NCBI RefSeq assembly: GCF_006171285.1
Contig: NZ_CP040889.1
Coordinates: 1,178,001-1,242,000, forward strand
Length of the DNA stretch: 64,000 nucleotides
From: Leclercia adecarboxylata
GTDB taxonomy: Bacteria > Pseudomonadota > Gammaproteobacteria > Enterobacterales > Enterobacteriaceae
Reading direction: 5' to 3'
Part shown: piece by piece, positions 18,497-27,564 of the stretch
Layout: each line of letters begins with the position of its first letter
Position numbering within the stretch: the first letter of the stretch is position 1
Translations under genes and position numbers: made by a program
The notes under the pieces: model-generated
Database searches by the model: none
What the model was told of the DNA's origin: nothing
Seen by the model: only the letters and a program-made list of their open reading frames with translations

Positions 18497-18645
18497 TGCT
18501 GCTTGTTTTCGCAGAAAAAAAAGTAGCATCAGGTAAGGTCTATGGCCTCTTTCATCAAAAGAATAGGTTCCTTCCCTCTGTATATCTTATCAGTCACAGT
18601 ATTACTGCTATGCCCGAGAATACTGAACCGAACATGATCGGGTAA
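18487..18645 (+). other. Duplicated integrase start fused to an antisense reading frame
   Basis: The ATG, GAGG and upstream sequence are those of the integrase, but after three codons the frame leaves the repeat and runs antisense through the integrase 3' end (product starts MIMLLLVFAEKKVASG, about 52 residues). If the integrase promoter lies in the repeat, this copy would make RNA convergent with int. A functional protein is unlikely. Confidence 0.4.
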
Positions 18646-19692
18646 ATTTGGAAGGTCACGCAGCCGATCACTCATGCCATATCTATAATCATGGGGGCTG
18701 TGTTGTTCGTTCAACGAGTTGAATAACTTCGATACGGCATTAGATGCAGGATTGTGCATTTTCCATGGAAATGTCGGTTTTTTCTCCATAATACCTAAAG
18801 CCATCAATTCATGATGAACTGGAATTGTACGGAAACTGCTCGTATTTTTAACCCGTTTACCATTTCTGTCGTTCACACTGATACAGTCAATGAACTGCCC
18901 TTGATCAGCGATAATAATATAGTCCTCCTTGGTCAATTGAATGACCTCAGAGAGTCGCATTCCTGTGTAATACAGTATCTGAAGTAGCCACCACAAAGAA
19001 GATTCATGCTCAATCTTCATTAATGCTTCCTGATGTAATTTTAAGGGCACAGGGTACTTCGTACGCAGGTTTTTGGGCTTCCTATACCCCATTCCCCCAA
19101 ATGGATTTTTGGGTAAATAATCTCGTTTATCTGTCGCAAAATTGAACAATGCAGTGACTTTCTTGAACATGGATTGTCGGGACATCTCAGATGGGTATTT
19201 TGTTGCCAGAGCCTTTTTGAACTTTGTCACCGTCACTTTGTTTACAGACTCAATGACCTTATCACCGTACCAACTGATGAAGAAATCAGCAGCAGCTTTA
19301 TTACCTTTAAACGTCAATGGACGCCAATCACCAGACATATCCTCATACCACTCCTCAGCAACTGCACTGATCTTATGGCCTTGTTGCCTGAGAACTGAAG
19401 GTTGTGGAGATATAGACCCCGTATCACTACGTCCCCAAGGAATGAGATGTGCAGCTTGTACATGAACTTCATGTTCTATATAGCGATCTCGCTCAGCGAT
19501 CAAATACTCCCTGATGTCCTGGATTTTTAAACTTTCGCGTTTCAGTCGGTAGTAAGTACTGAGCAGTACTTTTGAGCGTATAGAGGCAGTATGGAAATCT
19601 TTGGTTCGAAGATCGAAGCGTATCAGCTTACTTTGGTGGGATTTCTGCCAAACGTAATAGCCACGATTATTACATGAAAAATACATGATCAT
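18529..19692 (-). CDS. int: Tyrosine recombinase (integrase) of the element
   Basis: Catalyses integration into and excision from the speA 3' end. With the start at 19692 (MIMYFSCNNRGYYVWQK; GAGG seven bases upstream) it has 387 residues. An N-terminal arm-binding part and a SAM-like core-binding domain (about 105-200) precede the catalytic domain. The catalytic residues are Arg246 (TGMRLSE), His334-x-x-Arg337 (SPHDYRY), His361 (LGHSS) and Tyr371 (DKIYRG). It lies immediately downstream of speA in the same direction. Its start region is inside inverted repeat B, so inversion of this segment would leave promoter and start intact. Confidence 0.93.
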   Translation of the reverse strand: MIMYFSCNNRGYYVWQKSHQSKLIRFDLRTKDFHTASIRSKVLLSTYYRLKRESLKIQDIREYLIAERDRYIEHEVHVQAAHLIPWGRSDTGSISPQPSVLRQQGHKISAVAEEWYEDMSGDWRPLTFKGNKAAADFFISWYGDKVIESVNKVTVTKFKKALATKYPSEMSRQSMFKKVTALFNFATDKRDYLPKNPFGGMGYRKPKNLRTKYPVPLKLHQEALMKIEHESSLWWLLQILYYTGMRLSEVIQLTKEDYIIIADQGQFIDCISVNDRNGKRVKNTSSFRTIPVHHELMALGIMEKKPTFPWKMHNPASNAVSKLFNSLNEQHSPHDYRYGMSDRLRDLPNLPDHVRFSILGHSSNTVTDKIYRGKEPILLMKEAIDLT

Positions 19693-19804
19693 AGAGAATC
19701 CTCGATTCACTATGAAGACGCCGAAAACTATATAACACATTGAAATAAAAGGCTGGAAGCCACAATGACCTCCAACCTTTCAGTACTGGTTATTCATCTT
19801 CCAG
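19683..19804 (-). repeat. Inverted repeat B, outer copy, containing attR (19789-19804)
   Basis: 122 bp, perfect inverted match to 18375-18496. The attR core GTTATTCATCTTCCAG carries element-type bases on its element side and host speA sequence (GTAAGTG) after TCTTCCAG. This makes it the reciprocal partner of attL. Confidence 0.95.
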
Positions 19805-21766
19805 GTAAGTGTAACCGTAGAGACCGGCTTCAAACTCTTCCAGGAACTGTTTCTGCAACGTATCGTCCAGATCGGTCTTTTTCACCTGATCGCGGAACTG
19901 GGTCAGCAGCTTGTTCGGATCGAGCTGAACGTACTGGAGCATGTCCGCCACGGTGTCGCCCTCGTCAGAGAGTTCCACTTCCACGTTGCCGTCAGGGAAG
20001 ACAAACACGTCAACCGCTTCGGTATCCCCGAACAGGTTGTGCATGTTGCCGAGGATCTCCTGATAGGCCCCAACCATAAAGAAGCCCAGCATTGGTGGGT
20101 TCTCCGGATCGTACTCCGGCATTGGCATGGTGGTGGCGATACCGTCACCGTCAATGTAGTGGTCGATAGCCCCGTCGGAGTCACAGGTGATATCCAGCAG
20201 CACCGCGCGGCGCTCAGGCACCTGGTTCAGCCCTTCCAGCGGCAGAACCGGGAACAGCTGATCGATACCCCAGGCATCCGGCATCGACTGGAACAGGGAG
20301 AAGTTGACGTACATCTTGTCCGCCATACGCTCCTGCAGCTCGTCGATAATCGGACGGTGCGCGCGGTTGCTCGGGTCGAGCTGTTTCTGCACTTCGTGAC
20401 ACATGTTCAGATACAGCTGCTCCGCCCAGGCGCGCTCCTGCAGGCTGAACGTCCCGGATGAATAGCCGATATGAATATCATGCAGATCCATCTGGCTGTC
20501 GTGCAGCCATTCGCGCAGCGAGCGGCGGGTGCCCGGCTCGTGCATCTCCTGCCAGGTTTCCCACATGCTTTGCAGAGAACGTGGGGCATCATCCGCTGGC
20601 GGCGTCGCTTCGCTGATTTCGCTACGCTCAACGCCGATGATGTTGGAGACCAGCACCGTGTGGTGTGCGGTCACCGCACGCCCGGATTCGGTAATTACCG
20701 TCGGGTGCGGCAGGCCGTGCTCTTCACAGGCATCACCAATCGCCCAGATGATGTTGTTCGCGTATTCGTTCAGGCCATAGTTTACGGAGCAGTCGGACTG
20801 CGAGCGCGTACCTTCATAGTCCACGCCCAGACCGCCGCCCACGTCGAAGCACTGAATGTTCACGCCCAGCTTGTGCAGCTCAACGTAGAAACGGGCCGAC
20901 TCACGTACGCCGGTGGCGATGTCGCGAATGTTGGCCATCTGCGAGCCGAGGTGGAAGTGCAGGAGCTGAATGCTGTCCAGACGACCACGTTCGCGCAGGA
21001 TTTCCACCAGCTGCAGAACCTGGTTCGCCGCCAGGCCGAATTTGGATTTTTCGCCGCCGGAGGACTGCCACTTACCGGAGCCCTGGGACGCCAGACGCGC
21101 ACGTACGCCGAGGCGCGGCACAACGTTCAGGCGCTCGGCCTCTTCCAGCACGATGGCGATCTCAGACATCTTCTCAATGACCAGATAGACCTTGTGGCCC
21201 ATCTTCTCACCGATCAGTGCCAGGCGAATGTATTCACGGTCTTTATAGCCGTTACAGACGATCACCGAGCGGGTCATTCCGGCATGTGCCAGTACCGCCA
21301 TCAGCTCCGCTTTAGAACCGGCTTCCAGTCCCAGCGGTTCGCCAGAATGAATTAAGGATTCGATTACTCGACGATGCTGGTTAACCTTGATCGGATAGAC
21401 CAGGAAGTAGTCGCCGTTGTAGCCGTAGGATTCACGCGCGCGCTTAAAGGCGGCGTTAATGGAACGCAGACGGTGTTGCAGGATCTGCGGGAAGCAGAAC
21501 AGAGCAGGCAGACGCTGCCCCTGCGCTTCACGTGCTTTCACCAGTTTGGCGAGATCGACGCGCGCTTCCGGTACGTCAGGATCCGGGCAAACGCTGATGT
21601 GGCCCAGTTCGTTGACGTCGTAGTAGTTATTGCCCCACCAGGCAATATTGTAAGTGCGCAGCATCTTGCTGGCTTCCTGGGAGCTCATCGCAACCTCCTG
21701 CATAGAACGTAGTACACCCTGTTCGCCCGCTGACGAAGGCGAAACAAAAGACATGTCGTCAGGCAT
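19790..21766 (-). CDS. speA: Biosynthetic arginine decarboxylase
   Basis: PLP enzyme that converts arginine to agmatine, the first step of the SpeA-SpeB route to putrescine. The start at 21766 ([24 protein letters not shown] eight bases upstream) gives 658 residues, as in E. coli. The PLP lysine lies in [16 protein letters not shown], the glycine-rich [12 protein letters not shown] and the substrate-cysteine motif DITCDSDG follow. The last five codons (LEDE-stop) are supplied by the element's attR with synonymous changes, so the protein is intact. The nearby yqgB is 8 bp upstream. Confidence 0.97.
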   Translation of the reverse strand: MPDDMSFVSPSSAGEQGVLRSMQEVAMSSQEASKMLRTYNIAWWGNNYYDVNELGHISVCPDPDVPEARVDLAKLVKAREAQGQRLPALFCFPQILQHRLRSINAAFKRARESYGYNGDYFLVYPIKVNQHRRVIESLIHSGEPLGLEAGSKAELMAVLAHAGMTRSVIVCNGYKDREYIRLALIGEKMGHKVYLVIEKMSEIAIVLEEAERLNVVPRLGVRARLASQGSGKWQSSGGEKSKFGLAANQVLQLVEILRERGRLDSIQLLHFHLGSQMANIRDIATGVRESARFYVELHKLGVNIQCFDVGGGLGVDYEGTRSQSDCSVNYGLNEYANNIIWAIGDACEEHGLPHPTVITESGRAVTAHHTVLVSNIIGVERSEISEATPPADDAPRSLQSMWETWQEMHEPGTRRSLREWLHDSQMDLHDIHIGYSSGTFSLQERAWAEQLYLNMCHEVQKQLDPSNRAHRPIIDELQERMADKMYVNFSLFQSMPDAWGIDQLFPVLPLEGLNQVPERRAVLLDITCDSDGAIDHYIDGDGIATTMPMPEYDPENPPMLGFFMVGAYQEILGNMHNLFGDTEAVDVFVFPDGNVEVELSDEGDTVADMLQYVQLDPNKLLTQFRDQVKKTDLDDTLQKQFLEEFEAGLYGYTYLEDE

Positions 21767-21774
21767 AGCGAACC

Positions 21775-21906
21775 TCAACTCTTACTATTCAGTGTAAAAC
21801 AGTTGACTACTATCGCAGCGTCAATCTGCGATAACAACCCATTATCCGACCCGCTTTTCAGCACAGAATGCTGAAAGCCGGGGCGTGCGACCGGTTTCTT
21901 ATTCAT
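21775..21906 (-). CDS. yqgB: YqgB small protein (43 aa)
   Basis: Begins [20 protein letters not shown] and ends in [15 protein letters not shown]. The MxKKPVA start, the GLLSQ segment and the [11 protein letters not shown] segment match E. coli YqgB, also 43 residues. In E. coli it sits directly upstream of speA as here and has been linked to acid stress. Its stop is 8 bp before the speA start, so the two are probably cotranscribed and its translation may couple to speA. Confidence 0.85.
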   Translation of the reverse strand: MNKKPVARPGFQHSVLKSGSDNGLLSQIDAAIVVNCFTLNSKS

Positions 21907-22213
21907 ATCATTGTAAAACACGTATCCGAACTCTGTATGACAAGGTCCGGCGAAACCACGAGAAAACTCTTGTATTTACAAGAGCGCCCTTGTTCAGTCT
22001 TCACAAAGCGTAGTGCCAGCCCTTGAATCCTGAGAAGCGCCGAGATGGGTATAACATCGGCAGGTTTGCAGATTAGAAATGCGAATGGCGGGGAACATGT
22101 TCCGGCCTGAAAGGCAGAACTGAATTAGCGGAAAACGACGGTTCATTATCTCGTATCACCTCCACGCAAGCCTGATTAAACCCGCGACAAGTTAAAGCTA
22201 AAAGTTCACTGCT

Positions 22214-22429
22214 TTACCCGGCTGGAAGTGGCGACACGAAGAAACGTCGTGTGCTTTTTTGTATGAGCCGCGCGCCGCGTTTTATACCGACAAGACGGGG
22301 AAAATGCAAAATATAAATGCGCGCATTGCCAGCACCGTCAGCAAAAATTTCCAGCCGGGTTTTCAAGGGCGTAGGCACGCATTCAAAAAAAGCTGGAAAT
22401 CGGGCGAAGAAGTGACCTAAAATAGCCAT
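22214..22429 (-). CDS. Possible YqgD-like hypothetical protein (71 aa)
   Basis: A frame in the position where E. coli annotation places yqgD, between speA and metK on the minus strand. The product is basic and starts MAILGHFFARFPAFFECV. I cannot confirm the match from memory, and the ribosome-binding site is unconvincing, so it may be non-coding. Confidence 0.35.
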   Translation of the reverse strand: MAILGHFFARFPAFFECVPTPLKTRLEIFADGAGNARIYILHFPRLVGIKRGARLIQKSTRRFFVSPLPAG

Positions 22430-22447
22430 CCAGATGTTAATCCATCC
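22424..22447. promoter_or_regulatory. Possible MetJ boxes upstream of metK
   Basis: Three contiguous 8-mers (AGCCATCC, AGATGTTA, ATCCATCC) each share four to five positions with the AGACGTCT met box in the correct 8-bp phase. metK is MetJ-repressed in E. coli. Match quality is low. Confidence 0.35.
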
Positions 22448-22566
22448 ATACTGATTAACACTCAGACTGCCAGTGTCATCGTCTGCAAGTCCTGGTGGAA
22501 AATACTGCCACGGCTACCCCACACGACAGTTTGAGCTAAACAAATTCTCCTTAGGTAAATTAAAAC

Positions 22567-23721
22567 ATGGCAAAACACCTGTTTACGTCCGAGTCCGTAT
22601 CAGAAGGACATCCTGATAAAATTGCTGACCAAATTTCCGATGCGGTGCTGGATGCGATCCTCGAGCAGGATCCTAAGGCGCGCGTAGCCTGTGAAACCTA
22701 TGTCAAAACCGGCATGGTCATGGTTGGCGGTGAAATCACCACCAGTGCATGGGTTGATATCGAAGAGATCACCCGTAACACCGTGCGTGAAATCGGCTAT
22801 GTGCATTCTGATATGGGCTTTGATGCCAACTCTTGCGCCGTCCTGAGCGCGATTGGCAAACAGTCCCCGGACATCAACCAGGGCGTTGACCGTGCCGATC
22901 CGCTGGAACAGGGCGCGGGCGACCAGGGCCTGATGTTTGGCTACGCGACCAACGAAACCGACGTGCTGATGCCAGCGCCAATCACCTATGCTCACCGTCT
23001 GGTGCAGCGTCAGGCTGAAGTGCGTAAAAACGGCACCCTGCCGTGGCTGCGTCCGGATGCGAAAAGCCAGGTCACCTTCCAGTACGACGACGGCAAAATT
23101 GTCGGCATCGACGCGGTAGTTCTCTCTACTCAGCACGCTGAAGATATCGACCAGAAATCCCTGCAGGAAGCAGTGATGGAAGAGATCATCAAGCCGGTTC
23201 TGCCAACCGAGTGGCTGAACGCTTCTACCAAATACTTCATCAACCCAACGGGCCGCTTTGTTATCGGTGGACCAATGGGCGACTGCGGTCTGACCGGTCG
23301 TAAGATCATCGTTGATACCTACGGCGGCATGGCGCGTCACGGTGGCGGCGCATTCTCCGGTAAGGATCCGTCTAAGGTTGACCGTTCTGCAGCCTACGCG
23401 GCACGTTATGTTGCGAAAAACATCGTTGCGGCTGGCCTGGCTGACCGCTGTGAAATCCAGGTTTCCTACGCCATCGGCGTGGCAGAACCCACCTCTATCA
23501 TGGTTGAAACCTTCGGTACCGAAAAAGTGGCAACCGAGCAGCTGACCCTGCTGGTACGCGAGTTCTTCGACCTGCGTCCATACGGCCTGATTCAGATGCT
23601 GGATCTGCTGCACCCGATCTACAAAGAAACCGCTGCTTACGGTCACTTTGGTCGCGAACATTTCCCATGGGAAAAAACCGACAAAGCCGCTCAGCTGCGT
23701 GAAGCTGCCGGTCTGAAATAA
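22567..23721 (+). CDS. metK: S-adenosylmethionine synthetase
   Basis: Makes S-adenosylmethionine from methionine and ATP, feeding methylation (including HsdM and TrmB here) and polyamine synthesis. 384 residues as in E. coli. Signature motifs [12 protein letters not shown], the P-loop-like [16 protein letters not shown] and the N-terminal HPDK are present. The leader ends in CTCCTTAGG before the ATG. Confidence 0.98.
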   Translation: MAKHLFTSESVSEGHPDKIADQISDAVLDAILEQDPKARVACETYVKTGMVMVGGEITTSAWVDIEEITRNTVREIGYVHSDMGFDANSCAVLSAIGKQSPDINQGVDRADPLEQGAGDQGLMFGYATNETDVLMPAPITYAHRLVQRQAEVRKNGTLPWLRPDAKSQVTFQYDDGKIVGIDAVVLSTQHAEDIDQKSLQEAVMEEIIKPVLPTEWLNASTKYFINPTGRFVIGGPMGDCGLTGRKIIVDTYGGMARHGGGAFSGKDPSKVDRSAAYAARYVAKNIVAAGLADRCEIQVSYAIGVAEPTSIMVETFGTEKVATEQLTLLVREFFDLRPYGLIQMLDLLHPIYKETAAYGHFGREHFPWEKTDKAAQLREAAGLK

Positions 23722-23742
23722 TCGACTGACAAAGCTTTAATG

Positions 23743-23770
23743 AGGCCAGCCGCGTGCTGGCCTTTTTGTT
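23743..23770 (+). terminator. Rho-independent terminator of metK
   Basis: GGCCAGC with GCTGGCC, five-base loop, then TTTTTG, starting 22 bp after the metK stop. Confidence 0.85.
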
Positions 23771-23791
23771 TTTCTGCCCCATTACCCCTGT

Positions 23792-23807
23792 CTGAAAACG
23801 CTCTCAC
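23792..23807. promoter_or_regulatory. Putative GalR/GalS operator upstream of galP
   Basis: CTGAAAACGCTCTCAC fits the GTGNAANCGNTNNCAC gal operator with few mismatches and lies about 120 bp before the galP start. galP is repressed by GalR and GalS in E. coli. Confidence 0.55.
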
Positions 23808-23929
23808 CGCGAGAAAAGCGCAGCCCTTTCGGAATACTCTCTTTGTTTGTCTCGCCCCTCTCACATACTTTTACAGTATCCCATTCAAATCTTTACATTC
23901 AAAAAACATAAAACTAACCGGAGGGCTTG

Positions 23930-25327
23930 ATGCCTGATAATAAAAAAAAGGGGCGGACGTCCAATAAGACGATGACATTCTTCGTCTGCTTCCTCGCAGC
24001 ACTGGCAGGATTACTGTTTGGTCTGGATATCGGCGTAATTGCCGGTGCCCTGCCGTTCATTACCGATGAATTCCAGATCAGTTCCCACACCCAGGAGTGG
24101 GTGGTGAGCTCAATGATGTTCGGGGCGGCGGTCGGGGCGGTCGGCAGCGGCTGGCTCTCCTTCAAGCTCGGGCGTAAAAAGAGCCTGATGATTGGCGCGA
24201 TCCTGTTTGTCGCCGGCTCGCTCTTTTCCGCCGCGGCACCTAACGTGGAAGTGCTGATTGCCTCCCGCGTGCTGCTGGGCCTGGCGGTGGGTGTGGCCTC
24301 TTATACCGCGCCGCTGTACCTGTCGGAGATTGCGCCGGAGAAAATCCGCGGCAGCATGATCTCCATGTACCAGCTGATGATCACTATCGGTATTCTCGGG
24401 GCCTATCTTTCTGACACCGCCTTCAGCTACAGCGGCGCATGGCGCTGGATGCTGGGGGTGATCATTATCCCGGCGGTGCTGCTGCTGATTGGCGTCTTCT
24501 TCCTGCCTGACAGCCCGCGCTGGTTTGCCGCCAAACGCCGCTTTAACGATGCGGAAAGGGTGCTGCTGCGCCTGCGCGACACCAGCGCCGAAGCGAAGCG
24601 TGAGCTGGAAGAGATCCGCGAAAGCCTGCAGGTAAAACAGAGCGGCTGGGCGCTGTTTAAAGAGAACAGCAACTTCCGTCGGGCGGTGTTCCTTGGCGTA
24701 TTGCTGCAGATCATGCAGCAGTTCACCGGGATGAACGTCATCATGTATTACGCGCCGAAAATCTTTGAACTGGCGGGTTACAGCAACACCACCCAGCAGA
24801 TGTGGGGCACCGTGATTGTCGGCCTGACCAACGTGCTGGCAACCTTTATCGCCATCGGTCTGGTGGATCGCTGGGGCCGTAAACCGACCCTGACGCTGGG
24901 CTTCCTGGTGATGGCCGTCGGCATGGGCGTGCTGGGCACCATGCTGCATGTGGGTATCGAGTCCCCTGAACTGCAGTACGTGGCCGTGGGGATGCTGCTG
25001 ATGTTTATCGTTGGTTTTGCGATGAGCGCAGGCCCGCTGATCTGGGTGCTCTGCTCTGAGATCCAGCCGCTGAAAGGCCGCGACTTCGGTATTACCTGCT
25101 CCACCGCCACTAACTGGATCGCCAACATGATTGTCGGCGCAACCTTCCTGACCATGCTCGATACGCTGGGTAACGCCAACACCTTCTGGGTGTACGGCGG
25201 TCTGAACCTGCTGTTTATCGTCCTGACCCTGTGGCTGGTTCCTGAAACTAAACACGTTTCGCTGGAACATATCGAACGCAACCTGATGAAAGGTCGTCCC
25301 CTGCGCGAAATTGGCGCTCACGACTGA
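23930..25327 (+). CDS. galP: Galactose:H+ symporter
   Basis: Inner-membrane sugar porter of the major facilitator superfamily with 12 predicted membrane helices; takes up galactose and glucose with protons. The start ATG at 23930 ([15 protein letters not shown]) follows GGAGGG; it gives 465 residues against 464 in E. coli. Sugar-porter signatures include [17 protein letters not shown]-like [17 protein letters not shown] and [12 protein letters not shown]. Confidence 0.96.
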   Translation: MPDNKKKGRTSNKTMTFFVCFLAALAGLLFGLDIGVIAGALPFITDEFQISSHTQEWVVSSMMFGAAVGAVGSGWLSFKLGRKKSLMIGAILFVAGSLFSAAAPNVEVLIASRVLLGLAVGVASYTAPLYLSEIAPEKIRGSMISMYQLMITIGILGAYLSDTAFSYSGAWRWMLGVIIIPAVLLLIGVFFLPDSPRWFAAKRRFNDAERVLLRLRDTSAEAKRELEEIRESLQVKQSGWALFKENSNFRRAVFLGVLLQIMQQFTGMNVIMYYAPKIFELAGYSNTTQQMWGTVIVGLTNVLATFIAIGLVDRWGRKPTLTLGFLVMAVGMGVLGTMLHVGIESPELQYVAVGMLLMFIVGFAMSAGPLIWVLCSEIQPLKGRDFGITCSTATNWIANMIVGATFLTMLDTLGNANTFWVYGGLNLLFIVLTLWLVPETKHVSLEHIERNLMKGRPLREIGAHD

Positions 25328-25398
25328 TCCTTCCGGCTTCCTCCCTCGCGGAGGAAGCCCCTTGCACCGCCCCACCGCACGTTTTATGCTCTGCCCCT

Positions 25399-25896
25399 AT
25401 GAAAACACCCCGTCTCCCCATTGCGCTTCAGCAAGCCGCCATGCGCAGCCTGCGCGACAAACTGGCCCAGGCCAACCTGAAGCTCGGCCGGAACTACCCT
25501 GAACCTAAGCTGGTCTGGCAGCAGCGCGGCACCGCAGCAGGCACCGCCTGGCTGGATGCGTATGAGATCCGCCTCAACCCCGTTTTAATGCTGGAAAACC
25601 AGCAGGCCTTTATCGACGAAGTGGTACCGCACGAGCTGGCGCATCTGCTGGTGTGGAAGCACTTTGGCCGCGTGGCGCCGCACGGCAAAGAGTGGAAATG
25701 GATGATGGAAGCGGTGCTGGGCGTGCCTGCTCGTCGGACCCACCAGTTCGAGCTTGATTCCGTTCGCCGCAATACGTTCCCCTACCGCTGCCAGTGTCAG
25801 CAGCACCAGCTCACGGTGCGTCGTCATAACCGTGTCGTGCGCGGCGAAGCCACCTACCGCTGCGTGAAATGCGGTGAACCGCTTATTGCCGGGTAA
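25399..25896 (+). CDS. sprT: SprT family zinc protein
   Basis: 165 residues, as in E. coli SprT. It has the metalloprotease-like [11 protein letters not shown] motif (near residue 79) and a C-terminal zinc ribbon (CQCQQH ... CVKCGE). SprT-domain relatives (Spartan) act on DNA-protein crosslinks; the E. coli protein's own substrate is not established. A GGCTTCC/GGAAGCC hairpin after galP (25335-25359) lacks a T-run, so some read-through from galP is likely. Confidence 0.93.
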   Translation: MKTPRLPIALQQAAMRSLRDKLAQANLKLGRNYPEPKLVWQQRGTAAGTAWLDAYEIRLNPVLMLENQQAFIDEVVPHELAHLLVWKHFGRVAPHGKEWKWMMEAVLGVPARRTHQFELDSVRRNTFPYRCQCQQHQLTVRRHNRVVRGEATYRCVKCGEPLIAG

Positions 25897-25990
25897 GCGG
25901 CAGAACTATCAGGAACATTCCTGATCTGCCTGATTGCATATAAGAACAACTTTCGTTACGTTGCGGGCTCGTTTTGACACGGAGTTGACG

Positions 25991-26698
25991 ATGTCCCGTA
26001 ATTTCTCTCTCGCGGTCGCGTTTCTGACGACGGCGTTCTCAGGCCATGCGCTGGCCGAAGGTATCAACAGTTTTTCTCAGGCAAAAGCCGCAGGCGTGAA
26101 GGTCAATGCTGACGTCGCGGGTGATTTTTACTGTGGCTGCAAAATTAACTGGCAGGGCAAAAAAGGGGTCGTGGACCTGGCGTCCTGCGGCTACAAAGTG
26201 CGTAAAAATGAAAACCGCGCCAGCCGCATTGAATGGGAACATGTGGTTCCGGCCTGGCAGTTCGGCCACCAGCGCCAGTGCTGGCAGGATGGCGGACGCA
26301 AAAACTGCGCCAAAGACCCGGTTTATCGCCAGATTGAGAGCGACATGCATAACCTGCAGCCCGCCGTGGGCGAGGTGAATGGCGATCGCGGCAACTTTAT
26401 GTACAGCCAGTGGAACGGCGGCGAAGGCCAGTACGGCCAGTGTGCGATGAAGGTCGATTTCAAAGAGAAGCTTGCCGAGCCCCCGGCCCGCGCGCGCGGC
26501 AGCATCGCCCGTACCTACTTCTATATGCGCGATCGCTATAACCTCAACCTCTCCCGCCAGCAAACCCAGCTCTTCAACGCCTGGGATAAACTCTATCCAG
26601 TGACCGCCTGGGAGTGCGAGCGCGACGAGCGCATTGCCAAAGTGCAGGGGAATCACAACCCTTACGTCCAGCGCGCTTGCCAGGCGCAAAAGAGCTAA
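25991..26698 (+). CDS. endA: DNA-specific endonuclease I (periplasmic)
   Basis: Cleaves double-stranded DNA in the periplasm. The start at 25991 ([26 protein letters not shown] seven bases upstream) gives 235 residues, the E. coli length, and a clear signal peptide cut after ALA. The catalytic region [14 protein letters not shown] with its histidine, the downstream asparagines, and several disulfide-type cysteines are present. It lies between sprT and rsmE as in E. coli. Confidence 0.95.
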   Translation: MSRNFSLAVAFLTTAFSGHALAEGINSFSQAKAAGVKVNADVAGDFYCGCKINWQGKKGVVDLASCGYKVRKNENRASRIEWEHVVPAWQFGHQRQCWQDGGRKNCAKDPVYRQIESDMHNLQPAVGEVNGDRGNFMYSQWNGGEGQYGQCAMKVDFKEKLAEPPARARGSIARTYFYMRDRYNLNLSRQQTQLFNAWDKLYPVTAWECERDERIAKVQGNHNPYVQRACQAQKS

Positions 26699-26732
26699 CC
26701 TACACTAGCGGCAACTGTTTCTTTAAGTGTAT

Positions 26733-26771
26733 ACCCCTCACCCTGACCCTCTCCCCATAGGGGAGAAGGGA
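26733..26771. repeat. CCCTCACCCT-type intergenic repeat
   Basis: CCCCTCACCCTGACCCTCTCCCC followed by GGGGAGAAGGG forms an imperfect hairpin between endA and rsmE. Relatives are at 35222-35302 and 39804-39831. Confidence 0.6.
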
Positions 26772-26813
26772 CAGAATGTGCCGGGTATTCAGCTCTTGAC
26801 GGATTTATTAATT

Positions 26814-27545
26814 ATGCGCGTTCCCCGTATTTATCACCCTGAACCGATCGCCGCAGGCAGCGAGATTGCCCTGTCTGAAGAGGCCGCCAACCACGTGGGC
26901 CGCGTGCTGCGCATGGGTACAGGCCAGGCCATTCAGCTATTTGATGGTTCAAACCAGGTTTTTGACGCGAATATCATCCGCGCCGATAAGAAAAGCGTGC
27001 ACGTCAGCATCGTGCGTGGCGAAATCGACGATCGTGAATCACCGCTGCATATCCATTTAGGCCAGGTGATGTCGCGCGGCGAAAAAATGGAATTCACTAT
27101 CCAGAAATCGATCGAACTGGGTGTAAGCCTCATTACGCCACTTTTTTCTGAGCGCTGCGGCGTTAAACTGGATGCTGAACGTCTGAATAAGAAGCTCCAG
27201 CAGTGGCAAAAAATCGCCATTGCCGCCTGTGAGCAGTGTGGCCGCAACCGCGTCCCGGAGATCCGCCCGGCGATGGATCTTGAAGCCTGGTGTGCCGAAG
27301 AGGAGCAGGGTCTGAAGCTCAACCTTCACCCCCGCGCCAGCGCCAGCATCAACACCCTGCCGCTGCCGGTTGAGCGCGTGCGCTTGTTGATTGGCCCGGA
27401 AGGCGGCCTGTCGGCGGATGAGATCGCCATGACCGCACGCTACCAGTTTACTGATATTCTGTTGGGACCCCGCGTTCTGCGTACTGAGACCACCGCGCTA
27501 ACCGCCATCACTGCCCTGCAGGTGCGTTTTGGCGATTTAGGTTGA
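26814..27545 (+). CDS. rsmE: 16S rRNA m3U1498 methyltransferase
   Basis: Methylates U1498 of 16S rRNA in the 30S subunit using S-adenosylmethionine (SPOUT family). The start at 26814 ([12 protein letters not shown]) gives 243 residues as in E. coli; in-frame codons further up are in the repeat and lack homology. The knot region carries [12 protein letters not shown] and [11 protein letters not shown]. gshB follows 19 bp downstream. Confidence 0.95.
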   Translation: MRVPRIYHPEPIAAGSEIALSEEAANHVGRVLRMGTGQAIQLFDGSNQVFDANIIRADKKSVHVSIVRGEIDDRESPLHIHLGQVMSRGEKMEFTIQKSIELGVSLITPLFSERCGVKLDAERLNKKLQQWQKIAIAACEQCGRNRVPEIRPAMDLEAWCAEEEQGLKLNLHPRASASINTLPLPVERVRLLIGPEGGLSADEIAMTARYQFTDILLGPRVLRTETTALTAITALQVRFGDLG

Positions 27546-27564
27546 AGCATTAACGGAGAAGACA

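Larger units (their letters stand above)
6115..19787. repeat. Dispersed palindrome AGTACT / CAGTACTG, about 48 copies
   Basis: Counted by eye, AGTACT occurs about 48 times in the element, 24 of them as the 8-mer CAGTACTG. It occurs only twice in the rest of the window (45047 and inside the 16S gene near 49909). Copies lie in hsdR, hsdS, hsdM, the ATPase gene, the integrase gene and all spacers. They are densest at the two ends and next to the internal att site, where starts at 18331, 18350, 18371 and 18392 are 19, 21 and 21 bp apart. One overlaps the GTG start of hsdS. The role is unknown; a binding site for an element-encoded protein is the simplest guess. Confidence 0.9.
6101..19804. mobile_element. 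13.7 kb integrative element in the 3' end of speA, with an extra internal attP
   Basis: Bounded by the direct repeat GTTAYTCRTCTTCCAG (6101-6116 and 19789-19804), which is the last five codons of speA read on the minus strand. It carries hsdR-hsdS-hsdM, a serine resolvase with res site, a small exported protein, a helicase-like ATPase, two short genes and a tyrosine integrase next to speA. Base composition is more AT-rich than the flanks, especially 14.3-18.3 kb. The insertion regenerates the speA end: the element supplies CTGGAAGATGAATAA in place of the inferred CTGGAAGACGAGTAA, which encodes the same residues. A third att copy at 18375-18390, inverted, splits the element into a cargo module and an integrase module. 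No relaxase, phage structural gene or conjugation gene is seen. Resolvase, res, helicase-like ATPase and ribbon-helix-helix protein point to a plasmid-like circular form (inference). Confidence 0.9.
21907..22566. other. Divergent yqgB-speA / metK spacer (660 bp)
   Basis: Contains the speA promoter region, one weakly supported short frame (22214-22429) and the metK promoter with possible MetJ boxes. Nothing else recognised. Confidence 0.5.

Noticed and set aside
6101..19804. Prophage or conjugative element
   Set aside because: No capsid, tail, terminase, lysis, relaxase or type IV secretion gene is present.
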